Part shown: piece by piece, positions 45,405-55,528 of the stretch
Position numbering within the stretch: the first letter of the stretch is position 1
How the letters are laid out: each line of letters begins with the position of its first letter
DNA from: Buttiauxella sp. A111
GTDB lineage: Bacteria; Pseudomonadota; Gammaproteobacteria; Enterobacterales; Enterobacteriaceae
NCBI RefSeq assembly: GCF_014189855.1
Contig: NZ_BJFN01000002.1
Coordinates: 248,001 to 312,000, forward strand
Direction of reading: 5' to 3'
DNA length: 64,000 bases
Notes under the pieces: generated by a model
Seen by the model: only the letters and a program-made list of their open reading frames with translations
Told to the model about the DNA's origin: nothing
Databases searched by the model: none
Made by a program: the position numbers and the translations under genes

Positions 45405-47618
45405 ATGATGCAACTTTCTACCGCGTATAACAGATTTAAAGATAGATGGTGGGCGCTTCCATTGGTTCTGCCGTTCCTGCTCTATCACATAACACAGTAT
45501 TTGAGTGCCTACGTCACGATAGATGGTTTTGAAATCCCTTTCCTTTACCTGAACATGGCTCTGATCACCATCCTGACCATGATTTATGGTTTTAAGGCAT
45601 TGCCCGGAATTCTTCTGTGCCTATTTTACCGTATTTACCCAGACCGTGGTCTGGAACCTGCATTAATGGCGATGTTGCACTATTTTACGTCAGTCGCCAT
45701 TAGCTGCGCTGGATACTACTACTTCACAGGCATGAGAGGCCGCACAAGTTTTGGGCGATACAATCTCACGTGGCAACGCATTTTTTGGCTGGTGTTTATT
45801 AACGCCACCCTATTCCTTAATTATTTCCACGCCGAGCTCTATTTGGGATTGTTTGGCATTCATGAGACCATGATGTACATCAGCCCCTTAACAACCCGCA
45901 CATTAATTAACTATCAGGGAATGTTAGTTGGGAATATGGTTGGGTTGCCGATGTTGTATCTGGTTATTCGTTCGATTAGAAACCCTTTCTACCTGATGAA
46001 ATACTTTAAGAAGATTAGACATCAGGTGGCAGATGATTTGCGCTTGCCGGAACTCGTATGTTTGTTCGGTTCCCTTTCTTTACTCACGATACTGATGATT
46101 ACCCCGCTCAACCATGCGTTGCCACTCATGAATTCGATTTACACGCTGACGTTATTACTGCCGTTAATGATTTGGGGCACATTGCGTCTTGGCCATGCCG
46201 CTATTTCGCTGGTGTGGTGGGTCGTGTTGATTGTGTTATGCGATCATATTCAGAGTTTCGTCCCACATGATGCTAATTATAAATTGCATCTTGCCGTTGC
46301 GACTTCTTCTTTCTCAGCATTTTCGATAACGATCATACTGATGGCCATCAATATTTCCCGTCAACGCGCACTCAATTTAAAAACTCAGCGATTGATGCAT
46401 ATTGACCCACTGGTGCACTTGCCAAATTTACTGGCGCTGGAAGCAGACTTAAAGAAAAACACAGTATCCGTGTTATGCCAACTGTATATGCCTGACCTGG
46501 AGCTATTGGGTCGAAATTATGGTTTGCTGATGCAAGTACAATATAAACAGCAGTTAGCACTGTATCTGGAACCCGTTCTGGATAGAGACGAGCTCATTTA
46601 TATGAGTTCAGGTCACGATTTAATCGTACGAACCAGCCCTGTACATGCAGAAATTCGTATTGCGGAGATCTATAGCAAAGCCAAAGAATTTCGTTTTATC
46701 CGTGATGGGGTAAAACTGTATCCACAAATCGGCTGTAGCTATTGCATCATTAATTACCCCGTTGGCCACCTGTATTTATTGATTGGTGAGTTACGAACTC
46801 TGGCAGAAATTTCACTCACCACTCACCTGCCTGTAGACCTGAGAAAACCAAGCAGTCGAAAGGTGCAGAACCAGGTAAAAGCAAAAGTCGACATGATGAA
46901 CCAGCTGCAGCGGGCGCTGGAGTTGGATCGTTTTGTTTTAATGGTGCAGCCGATTGAAAGCAAGGACGGAGAGCGCTATCACGAAGTCCTGTTGAGAATG
47001 CGGGGAAGTAACGATGAACTCATTCTCCCCGACACCTTCCTGCCACTGGCACATGAGTTTGGTATGTCCTCAAGCATTGATTTATGGGTATTGCATAAAA
47101 CAATGGAATATATGGGTGAAGCTCGACATTCGCGGCCAAACCAGCGTTACGCTATTAACCTGGCACCGGCATCAATTTGTCGCACGGATATGGCAAACCA
47201 TATTGAGAAGTTGATGATTAAGCACGGCATCTCACCTGCGCAACTGGTGCTGGAAGTCACAGAAACCGATGAATTAACGAACAATATTCAAGCAGAGAAG
47301 ACCCTGAAAGCCTTACAGAACCTGGGCTGTAAAATCGCGATTGATGATTTTGGTACCGGATATGCCAGCTACGCACGATTAAAAACAATGCCTGCAGATA
47401 TTCTCAAAATTGACGGGAGTTTTATTCATAGCATTAACTCCAGTGAAATAGACTGCAAAATTGTGCAATCAATTTGCGAGCTTGCCAGAATGAAGAGTAT
47501 GACAGTGGTCGCTGAGTTTGTTGAAACCGAAGAGATTCGCCACACACTTTATCGCATGGGCATTGATTATGTTCAGGGCTATTTAATCGGCAAACCTGTG
47601 CCAATAGATTGTGCGTGA
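45405..47618 (+). CDS. pdeF: Membrane c-di-GMP phosphodiesterase PdeF/YfgF-like
   Basis: This 737-residue protein has an eight-segment MASE1-like region (about 15-325; RWWALPLVLPFLL at the start), a degenerate GGDEF domain (SSGHD in place of GGDEF) and an EAL domain. The EAL domain has HEVLLRM near 526, EVTETDEL, DDFGTGYASYARLK and YVQGYLIGKPVP at the end. Catalytic acidic residues are kept, so c-di-GMP hydrolysis is expected. It is closer to E. coli PdeF than the paralogue at 11428-13632 is, judged by the EAL and N-terminal wording. The start is the ATG at 45405 (a second ATG follows, and TTG precedes); the ribosome-binding site is weak. A terminator lies 14 bp after the stop. Confidence 0.93.
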   Translation: MMQLSTAYNRFKDRWWALPLVLPFLLYHITQYLSAYVTIDGFEIPFLYLNMALITILTMIYGFKALPGILLCLFYRIYPDRGLEPALMAMLHYFTSVAISCAGYYYFTGMRGRTSFGRYNLTWQRIFWLVFINATLFLNYFHAELYLGLFGIHETMMYISPLTTRTLINYQGMLVGNMVGLPMLYLVIRSIRNPFYLMKYFKKIRHQVADDLRLPELVCLFGSLSLLTILMITPLNHALPLMNSIYTLTLLLPLMIWGTLRLGHAAISLVWWVVLIVLCDHIQSFVPHDANYKLHLAVATSSFSAFSITIILMAINISRQRALNLKTQRLMHIDPLVHLPNLLALEADLKKNTVSVLCQLYMPDLELLGRNYGLLMQVQYKQQLALYLEPVLDRDELIYMSSGHDLIVRTSPVHAEIRIAEIYSKAKEFRFIRDGVKLYPQIGCSYCIINYPVGHLYLLIGELRTLAEISLTTHLPVDLRKPSSRKVQNQVKAKVDMMNQLQRALELDRFVLMVQPIESKDGERYHEVLLRMRGSNDELILPDTFLPLAHEFGMSSSIDLWVLHKTMEYMGEARHSRPNQRYAINLAPASICRTDMANHIEKLMIKHGISPAQLVLEVTETDELTNNIQAEKTLKALQNLGCKIAIDDFGTGYASYARLKTMPADILKIDGSFIHSINSSEIDCKIVQSICELARMKSMTVVAEFVETEEIRHTLYRMGIDYVQGYLIGKPVPIDCA

Positions 47619-48016
47619 TACAAGGAGTTATCAAGCATACCTAAAACCAGGTATGCTTTTATTAAAGTAACCAATAAGTATAATTATTAAATTATGACAT
47701 TAGATTAATCTTAGATAATAAACAAAAAGTAACCCATCCTGCAATGACAATTAAATTACATATAAATAATAATTAACACTAAAGCTTAAGCAATACACGC
47801 CAAAAAAGAACAACATTACAACAACTTTTCTACACAAATCCGCACCAACAATTGTTTTCATTAAAAATCAATGTGTTAAAACAACATATAATTTCATATA
47901 TATTCCTTGAACAATCATCACCTTTAAATAGAATGAGCTCATCAGACCACTGGAATGGTTATTTACAACACGGAAGTTGCGCGCATTTTCATACCTACTG
48001 AGTGTAAGGTAATTAA
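47619..48016. other. Very AT-rich intergenic region
   Basis: These 398 bp separate pdeF and the small membrane protein gene. Apart from the pdeF terminator at its left end, I see no gene or strong repeat. It probably carries the promoter of the small-protein cluster. The AT-rich stretch suits silencing by H-NS-type proteins, which is inference. Confidence 0.6.
47633..47662 (+). terminator. Intrinsic terminator after pdeF
   Basis: A perfect 10-bp stem AAGCATACCT/AGGTATGCTT with loop AAAACC runs into TTATT. The A-rich left side makes it possibly bidirectional. Confidence 0.85.
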
Positions 48017-48298
48017 ATGAAAAAAGTTAAGCCACCGCGTAAAGCTCTCGGCGTTGTCGCCCTCTGGATTTTCAGAGCTTATTGTTTGTTCTTTATTGTA
48101 GAGGTTTTTCGTGCATTTCAGGCCGTGAGAGAAATACACCCTGCACCAGGTAATGAACTGGCGACCGACGTCGGCCTTGTTGCCGGTGGAGCCATCGTAT
48201 TTATACCACTGCTGCTTATTGGTGCGCTGCTGTTTTTATTCTCCTGGTTAACAAGGGGAAAACCTAAGAGCGATGCTGCAATGAGTGAAGGGCAATAA
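48017..48298 (+). CDS. Small inner-membrane protein
   Basis: This 93-residue protein has a basic N-terminus (MKKVKPPRK) and two hydrophobic segments (about 11-31 and 52-79) joined by a polar loop with EIHPAPGNELATD. The start has TAAGGT upstream. I do not recognise the family. It is the first of four small genes on the same strand with short gaps (53, 26 and 80 bp), whose other members are exported proteins, so they may form one operon. Confidence 0.8.
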   Translation: MKKVKPPRKALGVVALWIFRAYCLFFIVEVFRAFQAVREIHPAPGNELATDVGLVAGGAIVFIPLLLIGALLFLFSWLTRGKPKSDAAMSEGQ

Positions 48299-48351
48299 AA
48301 ATAATTTAACTAACTTCTGCATTTGAACTATAAATTCCAGGATCTTTAAGA

Positions 48352-48777
48352 ATGAAAAGAAAAAATATCACTCTGGCACTAACGTTATGCTTGAGCGGTT
48401 TGTATTTTCACAATGCCTTTGCCATCAGTGACGCTTACCGCGCACAACTTGAAAACTCTGGCTGTACACAAGTTAGTGAAGCAAACGGAACGTGTAACTC
48501 TGAGGATTCTAACCAATACGACACTTCGGACGACTCATCAGAAGCGCGCCATCATCACCATCATCATCGTGCAGACTCGGACGCCGCAGATGATGTAGCA
48601 CGAGGTATCGACCGCCATATTGCCGGCAAATACCAGGGCCAGGCTGTCGATTACATGGAAGATCAAGGATGGGAATCCTTGAATGATGAGCGTACCCGCT
48701 GGAGAAAAGCAGGGTTTATTGCTGATTTTGATATTAACCAGAACAGCGGCCAGGTCATGGGTGTGAGCGTACATTAA
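48352..48777 (+). CDS. Exported protein with a natural hexahistidine stretch
   Basis: This 141-residue protein has a signal peptide (about 1-24, ending NAFA). The mature protein begins ISDAYRAQLENSGCTQ, followed by a Ser/Asp-rich stretch and a run of six His (67-72), then a C-terminal domain (about 85-141). The opening YRAQLExSGCT is shared with the next gene product, so the two are paralogues that differ in the middle region. The His run suggests metal binding. The family and function are not recognised. Confidence 0.82.
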   Translation: MKRKNITLALTLCLSGLYFHNAFAISDAYRAQLENSGCTQVSEANGTCNSEDSNQYDTSDDSSEARHHHHHHRADSDAADDVARGIDRHIAGKYQGQAVDYMEDQGWESLNDERTRWRKAGFIADFDINQNSGQVMGVSVH

Positions 48778-48803
48778 AAGCATTCTGTATTAAGGAAATC
48801 ACA

Positions 48804-49193
48804 ATGAAGACTAAAATAATCTCTGCATTTACTTTGCTATTAGTTGCCAGTGCGACCAGCAACAGCGCCTGGGCAATTAACCACAAATATCGCGCTCAGC
48901 TTGAACGAAGTGGTTGCACTGAATTAAATGCCGGAGTGACGTGCGATATCCACAAAACCCGCGCACAAAATGCCGCCCATAAACCGACAGAGCAACAACA
49001 GCTACAAGCATTGATCAATCGGGTTGAAGGAATGCCTCTTGATATCGCATACAGCAGATTGCTTGCAGATGGCTGGAAACAAAGCGAGGACCCATCATTA
49101 TTTATTAAACCTGGTGCTAGCGCATCATTACGTGTTACTCGTGAAGAGAATATAATCACAAAAGTAGCAATACAGCCGAATGATGGTGAGTAA
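48804..49193 (+). CDS. Exported protein paralogous to the preceding gene product
   Basis: This 129-residue protein has a signal peptide (about 1-24, ending SAWA). The mature protein begins INHKYRAQLERSGCTEL, matching the preceding protein, and has a second Cys shortly after (VTCD). The C-terminal half (about 65-129) resembles the same region of its neighbour in layout (an AYSRLLADGWKQ helix, then two short strands), but the His run is absent. It lies 26 bp downstream, so a tandem duplication followed by divergence is likely. The function is unknown. Confidence 0.82.
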   Translation: MKTKIISAFTLLLVASATSNSAWAINHKYRAQLERSGCTELNAGVTCDIHKTRAQNAAHKPTEQQQLQALINRVEGMPLDIAYSRLLADGWKQSEDPSLFIKPGASASLRVTREENIITKVAIQPNDGE

Positions 49194-49273
49194 TTTAGAC
49201 ATTAAGAATAAATTTAAATTTTTTATTACGTATTTTCAAATCTAATAATATTATTTTTTGTACAGGGTAAAAT

Positions 49274-49561
49274 ATGAAAATCATTAAATGGTTTATGGCT
49301 GCTGCTGTTGTCGCTTCTTTATCTGGCTGTATTATCCCACCACCTGATAACCGCAATAATGATTACGATAATAGCGGAAACTCAGGCCACCACCATAAGC
49401 ATGGTCATAAGCAATATGATAATGATGGCAATCGACAAGCGGCCGATTACGAAAGCTCCGACGGCGTGCGTATGATTACACGTGATGGTGTCACTCTGCC
49501 GGATTGTGAAGCGGTAGGTGGCAGCCAGGCAGATAACGGTTCGACCTGTTTCTATCGCTAA
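49274..49561 (+). CDS. Small His-rich lipoprotein
   Basis: This 95-residue protein has a lipoprotein signal peptide with lipobox LSGC (lipidated Cys 19). The mature part is Asn/Asp/His-rich (HHHKHGHKQ near 39-47) and ends with a short domain holding two Cys (LPDC and STCFYR) that could form a disulfide. It follows two exported proteins that also carry conserved Cys, one of which has a His run, so metal binding may be a shared theme. A terminator follows. Confidence 0.82.
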   Translation: MKIIKWFMAAAVVASLSGCIIPPPDNRNNDYDNSGNSGHHHKHGHKQYDNDGNRQAADYESSDGVRMITRDGVTLPDCEAVGGSQADNGSTCFYR

Positions 49562-49590
49562 CAGATAAATCTGTTTACTAATGACATCTG

Positions 49591-49622
49591 GCCTCTGTGA
49601 AATATTGCAGGGGCTTTTTTTT
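49591..49622 (+). terminator. Intrinsic terminator after the small exported-protein cluster
   Basis: Stem GCCTCTG/CAGGGGC (one G-T pair) with a ten-base loop is followed by eight T. It closes the group 48017-49561. Confidence 0.8.
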
Positions 49623-49786
49623 GTTTTACCTGGTGAGGATGGTAATGGTTTTCCCTGGCGCGATACGTGATGAATAGCTTGATGAAAATATATTTACTCC
49701 CCGACAAAAATCAAAAAATTTAATTTCAGTCCAGATATTCCTTAGCCAACCGATAACCCGGTGTCACTTTGCTGAGGTTAAATTAA

Positions 49787-51325
49787 ATGTTACGTAATCT
49801 AAAGATATCCCAGGTACTGATTTTTATTGCTGCTGTATTTACTCTTTTCTTTCTTAGCGCCTGCATGCTAAATGTCTGGAATGCAAAACAGGCTCAGAAT
49901 AATTATTCTAAGCTGTTTGATCAGGCGGGTTCCGCATTCTATCTACAGAACGCCGTTATCGACATCAATCGGGTACGAGGCCGCCTCGCGGATAATCAAA
50001 TCCGTATGCGACAAGGGCAGGAAATTGGCGATGGCGAACTGGAATTTACGCGTAAAATTCTGGCCGAATCGTTGATCTCTTTTAATCTCTTTGCCGAACG
50101 CAAATTTAGCGATAGAGAAGAGGATCAAGCCCAGGAAGTCATCAAGCTGTATCGCGAAATCTATGCGTATTCTGCCCATCGTCTGGCCGATGCTAACGCA
50201 CGAAAAATAATGGAATCGTTAGAGGAACGAGAAACGACTAACTCGTTACGCGATCGGTTAAGTAGCGATGTCGCTGATTATATTAGTTATATCAATCAAA
50301 GCACCGACCAAAATGCTGAATATAATCGCTACCATTACCAGTTGAATCTCAAATTTAACCTGCTGCTTTTATTGCTGATGGTTTCTTTCTTGATCCTTTC
50401 CTGGTTCTGGGTACAAGAAACCATCTTCCAGCGCCTGCAAATTGCGTCGAAAAATTTCCGCAAAATATCCTCCGGGAATCTTTCTGAACCCATCGTTTGT
50501 GATAAGCGAGATGAAATTGGTGAGATGTTTATCGAACTTGAAAACATGCGCGAGTCTTTAAAAAGAACCGTTACGCACGTGCTCGAAGGTACGCATCAGC
50601 TTAATGTTATCGCAGGCCAGGTTTCTGCAGGAAACGATGAGTTATCAAACCGAACCGAAAGACAGGCCACCGCGGTGCAGCAAACTGCCGCGAGCATGGA
50701 GCAAATTAAGGTGACGGTGAAACTGACCGCCGATAATGCGAATCTCGCCAGCGATCTGTCTGGCGGTTCATGCGTCATGGCCAAAAACGGCAGTGAAATG
50801 ATGGCGCAGATCATCGTCTCGATGAAAAACATCGCCACAAACTCCCATAAAATTGGTGAGATAAACAGCGTTATCGACAGCATTGCCCATCAAACGAATA
50901 TTCTCGCGCTAAATGCCGCGGTTGAAGCGGCGCGTGCCGGAGAACAAGGGCGTGGTTTTGCCGTGGTAGCAGCAGAAGTTCGCACTTTAGCCCGGCGCAG
51001 CGCGGAGGCGGCAAAGGAGATTCGTGAACTGATCACCACTTCTGTTGAAGGAGTTAAAGCCGGTGCTCTACAAGTAGAAATAGCGGGTAACAAGATGGAA
51101 GAAATTGTCGAGTTTGCGGAAAAAGTCAGTGAAATTATGGGCGAAATTAATATCGCCGCCAGAGAACAGAGCATCGGCATTGATCAAATTGCCCAAGCAG
51201 TCACCGAGATGGAAACGGTGACACAGCAAAACGCCGCTTTGGTGGTGGAGTCCCTGCAAGCGTCAAATCATATGCTGCGGGAATCTAACAGGCTGGATGA
51301 GGCTGTCGCTGTTTTTAAAGTCTAA
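49787..51325 (+). CDS. Methyl-accepting chemotaxis protein, four-helix-bundle sensor
   Basis: This 512-residue receptor has TM1 about 8-30, a periplasmic helical bundle (about 31-187, Tar-type fold by its helix-rich pattern), TM2 about 188-210, HAMP (about 210-262) and a signalling domain. The tip is canonical ([20 protein letters not shown]). It belongs to the 36-heptad class of E. coli Tar/Tsr by length, unlike the Wsp-type receptor at 9278-11377. No NWETF-type pentapeptide is present at the C-terminus (ends AVAVFKV). It probably feeds a flagellar chemotaxis system encoded elsewhere. The ligand is unknown. It is monocistronic, with its own terminator. Confidence 0.94.
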   Translation: MLRNLKISQVLIFIAAVFTLFFLSACMLNVWNAKQAQNNYSKLFDQAGSAFYLQNAVIDINRVRGRLADNQIRMRQGQEIGDGELEFTRKILAESLISFNLFAERKFSDREEDQAQEVIKLYREIYAYSAHRLADANARKIMESLEERETTNSLRDRLSSDVADYISYINQSTDQNAEYNRYHYQLNLKFNLLLLLLMVSFLILSWFWVQETIFQRLQIASKNFRKISSGNLSEPIVCDKRDEIGEMFIELENMRESLKRTVTHVLEGTHQLNVIAGQVSAGNDELSNRTERQATAVQQTAASMEQIKVTVKLTADNANLASDLSGGSCVMAKNGSEMMAQIIVSMKNIATNSHKIGEINSVIDSIAHQTNILALNAAVEAARAGEQGRGFAVVAAEVRTLARRSAEAAKEIRELITTSVEGVKAGALQVEIAGNKMEEIVEFAEKVSEIMGEINIAAREQSIGIDQIAQAVTEMETVTQQNAALVVESLQASNHMLRESNRLDEAVAVFKV

Positions 51326-51330
51326 TCCTT

Positions 51331-51366
51331 GCGGCACCTGGGCTCTGCTCCCGGTGCCGCTTTTTT
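51331..51366 (+). terminator. Intrinsic terminator after the chemoreceptor
   Basis: A GC-rich stem GCGGCACC/GGTGCCGC, extended by partial pairing in the loop, is followed by six T. It lies at the junction with the converging sensor-kinase gene. Confidence 0.9.
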
Positions 51367-51367
51367 A

Positions 51368-54300
51368 CTACCTCACATGAGTGTCCATGGCGTTATTTAA
51401 CTGTTTAATAACGCGACCAAGTTCCGTCAGCTCCTCATCTATCAGCGCTTTGTTATTCACCTGTCGACAAGCATCCGACACCCGTTGGCATAGGTTTTCA
51501 ACCTGACGCGCACCAATAATCTGGGCCGCGCCATAAATGCGATGCATGCATTTCATCACCCCTTCCCACTCTAAATTTTGCGCAAAATTCAATGCCCGAG
51601 CCAGATCGCTCTCGTTTTCCTCTTTGGTACGCGACAGGAGCTGTTTGAGCAATGCCTTATCGTTATCGACCAGCGCATTAATCATTTCTATATCCAGCAC
51701 ATTGGCAACGGGAAGGGGCTGAGCATCTGCGGCGCAGACGCTTTGCAGCAGCGATTTTAACTGCTCAAGACGCAGCGGTTTAAACAGGCAATCATTCATT
51801 CCAGCTTCAATTCCTCTCACTCTCTCTTCCGGCTGCGCGTTCGCGGTTAAGCCAAAAATGATGACGTCGTTGCCCGCGTCCCGCAAAAAACGGGTCAGGG
51901 TGATGCCGTCCATACCCGGCATATTGTTGTCAGTAATGATGACGTCAAAGGTTTCGAAGGTGAGCAAATCCAGAGCTTCAAGACCATTGCTTGCCTCTGT
52001 CACTCGATGATTCAGATGGCTAAGCTGATAACGCAGTAGCATTTGATTTGTCGGGTGATCGTCGACGATCAGAATGTTCAGCATTGGGGTAACGGTATTG
52101 GGCAGAGGAACGATTTTTGTCGTGGGCGGCGCGGGGCGAATATCCAGATTGAGCTGCAGATGAATCGTCGTGCCCACCCCCGGTTGGCTATGTATTTTCA
52201 TATTGCCGTCCATTTTGTGTAAAAGCTCCCGGCTAATCGCTAGCCCCAACCCGGTTCCTGATTGCCGTTTTCCGGCCTCAAGCTGGATAAAAGGCCGGAA
52301 GATGACCTGCTGATCTTCTGCCGAGATACCAATTCCGGTGTCCTGAACGGTAACGTGTAGCGTTAAGTGGGCTGGAGTGTGGTTGGCAACCCAGGCGTTA
52401 ACGGTTATTTCCCCCGTGTCGGTAAACTTAATGGCGTTACTCAGATAGTTTGAGAGTATTTGCTTAAAGCGCGGTTCATCGGTCCAGGCTTGTACAGCGG
52501 GCAATGGCTCCCCCTGCCAGACAAGCTGGAGGTTTTTTTTACGCGCTAAGCCTTCAAAAATACGCACCACAGGGGCGACAAGGTGGTTTAAGTTGACCCA
52601 CCCAGGCGTTAACTCCAGGTTGCCAGACTCTATTTTCGCCAGATCGAGAATATCGCCTATCAGCCCCAGCAGCGACTGGGCCGACTCATAGGCCACGCGA
52701 ATCGCATCGGCCTGCTCGTTTTGCTGTTGCTGAGGGAGATTCACCAGCTCCAGCAAGCCAATGATGGCGCTCACTGGCGTGCGTATTTCGTGGCTCATGG
52801 TGGCAAGAAACTCGCTTTTGGCCCGGTTCGCCCGCTCGGCGTTCTCTTTCTCGCGCGATAATGCGGTTTGTAATTGCTGCCTGATGCGTGCGTCACGCCG
52901 CAATTTTGAAATCCACCACAGCGCGGTAATCAGCAATAACCCCGCGAGAGAAAGCGTGAGATAAAGCGGTTTTCGGTTGTAGCTCTCTTTTATCGGCGCG
53001 GAGTCCGGTGGAAGAATCCATTTGTTGATGAGCCAGGCAATTTCTCGCGGCGGAATGGATGCCAGGGATTTATCCAGTAGACTGAACAGTTCAGGCGCAC
53101 TGCGTTTAACCGCAAAGCCAATTCGGGCTTGGCTTTTCCCAAAACGCTCCAGCACCTTGAGCTGCCCGGAATAGTCGCGTTCAATAAGCTGGTTTGCGCC
53201 AATCAGGTTATACACCACCGCATCGACTTTCCCCTCCAGCACCATCTGCATCCCCAGATGAATGTCATTGACGATGGTCCACTTAATCGGAGGTAGCTGC
53301 CCGTTTTGCTCGATTGTGGCCTGATTCCCTTCCGGGATAGCGACCGAAATCGTGTTTTTATGGTGCAAGGAAAACAGATCGGTGTCGGATCGGGAGATGA
53401 TCGCATAAGGCGCGGTAATAAAAGGACGAGTCAGCAATAACTTATCGCTAAAGGTGGTATCCAGGTTGACGGCAATGGCCATATCGCTTTCGCCTGCTTC
53501 AAGGCTTTCGATCATTCGTTTATCGTTATCCACTGGCTCAATTTTTACCGACAGCCCGGTGTGACGCTGGATAAGCTGCAAAATATCCGCGCTGACCCCG
53601 AGAAGTTTATTATTCGAATTCAACAAGGTGAACGGGGCAAAATTGGGATTGACCGAAACCGTGGTCTGTTTGTTGGCTTGCAACCACGCTTTCTCTGGCG
53701 CAGTTAGCGTTAAAGCCGGTAAATCAAATGCCAGAGACCATTGCCGAAGAATGGCACTATGCCTGGCATCGGGAATGGCAAGCAACACCTGATTGATGAG
53801 TGAGAGCAGCACGGTATTTTTTCGCTGGACCACAAAATGGTTGCCTTTCTCTTGTTCCGGTAAATTTTTCACCTTTTGCAACATATTCACAAAATGGCGA
53901 TTCATCAAAAACGAGGCTGTGGTTGTTTCGTCAATAAAGGCACTACTTTGTCCGGAGAAGAGTGATGAGATCGCTTCAGATGCACTCTTAAAACGCTTAA
54001 TTTTTATCTCAGGAAACCAAGTGTGTATCAGAGCATCGGAAAGATAACCTTCACTCAGAGCCACCGTTTCAGGCATCGTGCTGTTTTGCGAACTCGCGGT
54101 TTGATGCTCGGCTATCACCAGCACCGGAATGTTTTTCTGGAAACCCACGGATTCAGCCAGATAGATATTTTTCTCTTGCAACGCTCCAGTGAGGTCAACC
54201 ATCAGATCGGCGGAACCTTCATGGATTGCGTTTATGGCGCTGTCCCGGTTGCTGTACCTTATGACTTGTATTTCCAGACCCAGGTTCACCGCCAGGAGTC

Positions 54301-54562
54301 TAAGATAATCAGCGGCGATGCCCTCGAACACGTTGCCCTCCGCCACAAAACTAACAGGCGGCTGGTTGGGTAGCCAAACGGCAACGTTTAAAACCTGTTT
54401 CTTATGCAACCAGGCACGCTGAGCTGCCGTAAACGTTAGCTTCATGGATTCAAAATTCTCCCGGCTTTTTAAATCCAGGTATTGCGCACTGTTTTTTTCC
54501 GCCCACGCAGGCGGGCCAAACAGGAGAAAAAGGCTGATAAGCAGGTGTATTGTCTTGCGCAT
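51368..54562 (-). CDS. EvgS/BvgS-like hybrid sensor kinase with two Venus-flytrap domains
   Basis: This 1064-residue protein has a signal peptide (1-21) and two periplasmic SBP_bac_3 domains (about 50-275 and 295-520). The TM segment (about 532-553) is followed by HisKA (H591 in MSHEIRTP), HATPase (about 645-810), a receiver (about 825-945, D878 in [12 protein letters not shown]) and a C-terminal Hpt domain (likely H1007 in MHRIYG). This is the three-step His-Asp-His relay of BvgS and EvgS; there is no PAS domain between TM and HisKA. Phosphate should pass to the regulator encoded 23 bp upstream. Ligand or pH sensing is the family theme, but the signal is not predictable. Confidence 0.93.
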   Translation of the reverse strand: MRKTIHLLISLFLLFGPPAWAEKNSAQYLDLKSRENFESMKLTFTAAQRAWLHKKQVLNVAVWLPNQPPVSFVAEGNVFEGIAADYLRLLAVNLGLEIQVIRYSNRDSAINAIHEGSADLMVDLTGALQEKNIYLAESVGFQKNIPVLVIAEHQTASSQNSTMPETVALSEGYLSDALIHTWFPEIKIKRFKSASEAISSLFSGQSSAFIDETTTASFLMNRHFVNMLQKVKNLPEQEKGNHFVVQRKNTVLLSLINQVLLAIPDARHSAILRQWSLAFDLPALTLTAPEKAWLQANKQTTVSVNPNFAPFTLLNSNNKLLGVSADILQLIQRHTGLSVKIEPVDNDKRMIESLEAGESDMAIAVNLDTTFSDKLLLTRPFITAPYAIISRSDTDLFSLHHKNTISVAIPEGNQATIEQNGQLPPIKWTIVNDIHLGMQMVLEGKVDAVVYNLIGANQLIERDYSGQLKVLERFGKSQARIGFAVKRSAPELFSLLDKSLASIPPREIAWLINKWILPPDSAPIKESYNRKPLYLTLSLAGLLLITALWWISKLRRDARIRQQLQTALSREKENAERANRAKSEFLATMSHEIRTPVSAIIGLLELVNLPQQQQNEQADAIRVAYESAQSLLGLIGDILDLAKIESGNLELTPGWVNLNHLVAPVVRIFEGLARKKNLQLVWQGEPLPAVQAWTDEPRFKQILSNYLSNAIKFTDTGEITVNAWVANHTPAHLTLHVTVQDTGIGISAEDQQVIFRPFIQLEAGKRQSGTGLGLAISRELLHKMDGNMKIHSQPGVGTTIHLQLNLDIRPAPPTTKIVPLPNTVTPMLNILIVDDHPTNQMLLRYQLSHLNHRVTEASNGLEALDLLTFETFDVIITDNNMPGMDGITLTRFLRDAGNDVIIFGLTANAQPEERVRGIEAGMNDCLFKPLRLEQLKSLLQSVCAADAQPLPVANVLDIEMINALVDNDKALLKQLLSRTKEENESDLARALNFAQNLEWEGVMKCMHRIYGAAQIIGARQVENLCQRVSDACRQVNNKALIDEELTELGRVIKQLNNAMDTHVR

Positions 54563-54585
54563 AGAATGGCTCGAAATGTTGAGTG

Positions 54586-55212
54586 TTACTCGAAGTGATT
54601 GCGACGTGCGAAGTCAAAAAGTTCCAGTTGGTTTCGACAACCTAATTTTTCCAGTAAACGAGTTTTATACGTGCTGACCGTTTTATTACTGATGTTCATG
54701 CGTTTGCCGATTTTGACGTTCCCCAGGCCGCGAATCAGGTACTGAAACGTCTGAAACTCCTGAGGCGACAGACTTTCTATCTTTTCGCAGTCCGACAAAC
54801 TGTCAAACTCATTCCCGGCTCCGTACCCGGTACGCAGAGGGAAATAGCCGTAGCCTTTTTGGGTTGTCTGGATGGCAGAGACCAATTCCGAAAGATGCTT
54901 ATTTTTGCTGATAAACCCATTTGCACCCGCTCGCGCACTGCGTGGGCCGTAAAAATCGGCATTTTTTCCCGACAGCACAATAATGATGCCGGGGAAACTT
55001 TGCGCTCGTAGGTGTTCCACAATGGTTAACCCATCATAGGTATCGAGGTCGATATCGATAATGATCACTTCGGGGTAATGATGCTCAATCAGTGTTAATG
55101 CTTCTTCACCATTTCCTGTTTCTGCAACCACGTGATGGCCTTCATTTTTCAACAAAATATTAATAGCCATGCGCACGATGGGGTGATCGTCAATAATTAC
55201 AACCGAAGACAT
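54586..55212 (-). CDS. EvgA/BvgA-like response regulator (NarL/LuxR family)
   Basis: This 208-residue protein has a receiver (1-120; acidic pair D8-D9, phospho-Asp D53 in IIIDIDLD) and a LuxR-type helix-turn-helix (about 145-205; LSPQEFQTFQYLIRGLGNVKIG then NISNKTVSTYKTRLLEKL). It is the DNA-binding partner of the EvgS/BvgS-like kinase encoded just downstream. Divergent from it is the fimbrial operon, which makes the fimbriae a reasonable target, as BvgA controls fimbriae in Bordetella. That link is inference. Confidence 0.93.
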   Translation of the reverse strand: MSSVVIIDDHPIVRMAINILLKNEGHHVVAETGNGEEALTLIEHHYPEVIIIDIDLDTYDGLTIVEHLRAQSFPGIIIVLSGKNADFYGPRSARAGANGFISKNKHLSELVSAIQTTQKGYGYFPLRTGYGAGNEFDSLSDCEKIESLSPQEFQTFQYLIRGLGNVKIGKRMNISNKTVSTYKTRLLEKLGCRNQLELFDFARRNHFE

Positions 55213-55528
55213 AGATTATTTTCCTTTGGCCTATTACGCGTTTAATAAAGCGCCTTTTGAAACCTGCAAAAACATACCATATTAAATTAACTATTACCTG
55301 ATACTTATTTGTAGGCAACGTCCTACAGCTCATCGAAGACCCCGCTGATAGTCGTATTAAACAACCTGAAATAATATTTACCTCGTCAACAAGCAAGCTG
55401 CTTGAGTGACATTAAAATGGATTGGCTCAAACATATTGGGCTAATTAAGGAAATAATCCTCCGTAATAGTGATTTATTTTACCTTAAAGGAAATTAAATT
55501 CATTACGACGGTAAACAGGAAAAATAAA
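55213..55528. promoter_or_regulatory. Divergent promoter region between the response regulator and the fimbrial operon
   Basis: These 316 AT-rich bp must hold the promoters of the regulator gene (minus) and the major pilin gene (plus). I see no gene and no flanking inverted repeats of the kind that frame an invertible fim switch, so orientation switching is not supported by what is visible. Confidence 0.6.

Noticed and set aside
48541-48580. Hexahistidine run as a cloning-vector tag
   Set aside because: It is in the middle of a protein with a natural paralogue next to it, mixed CAT/CAC codons and no vector sequence, so it is native.
55213-55528. Possible fim-type phase-variable invertible promoter
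   Set aside because: No pair of flanking inverted repeats and no recombinase gene was seen in the window.
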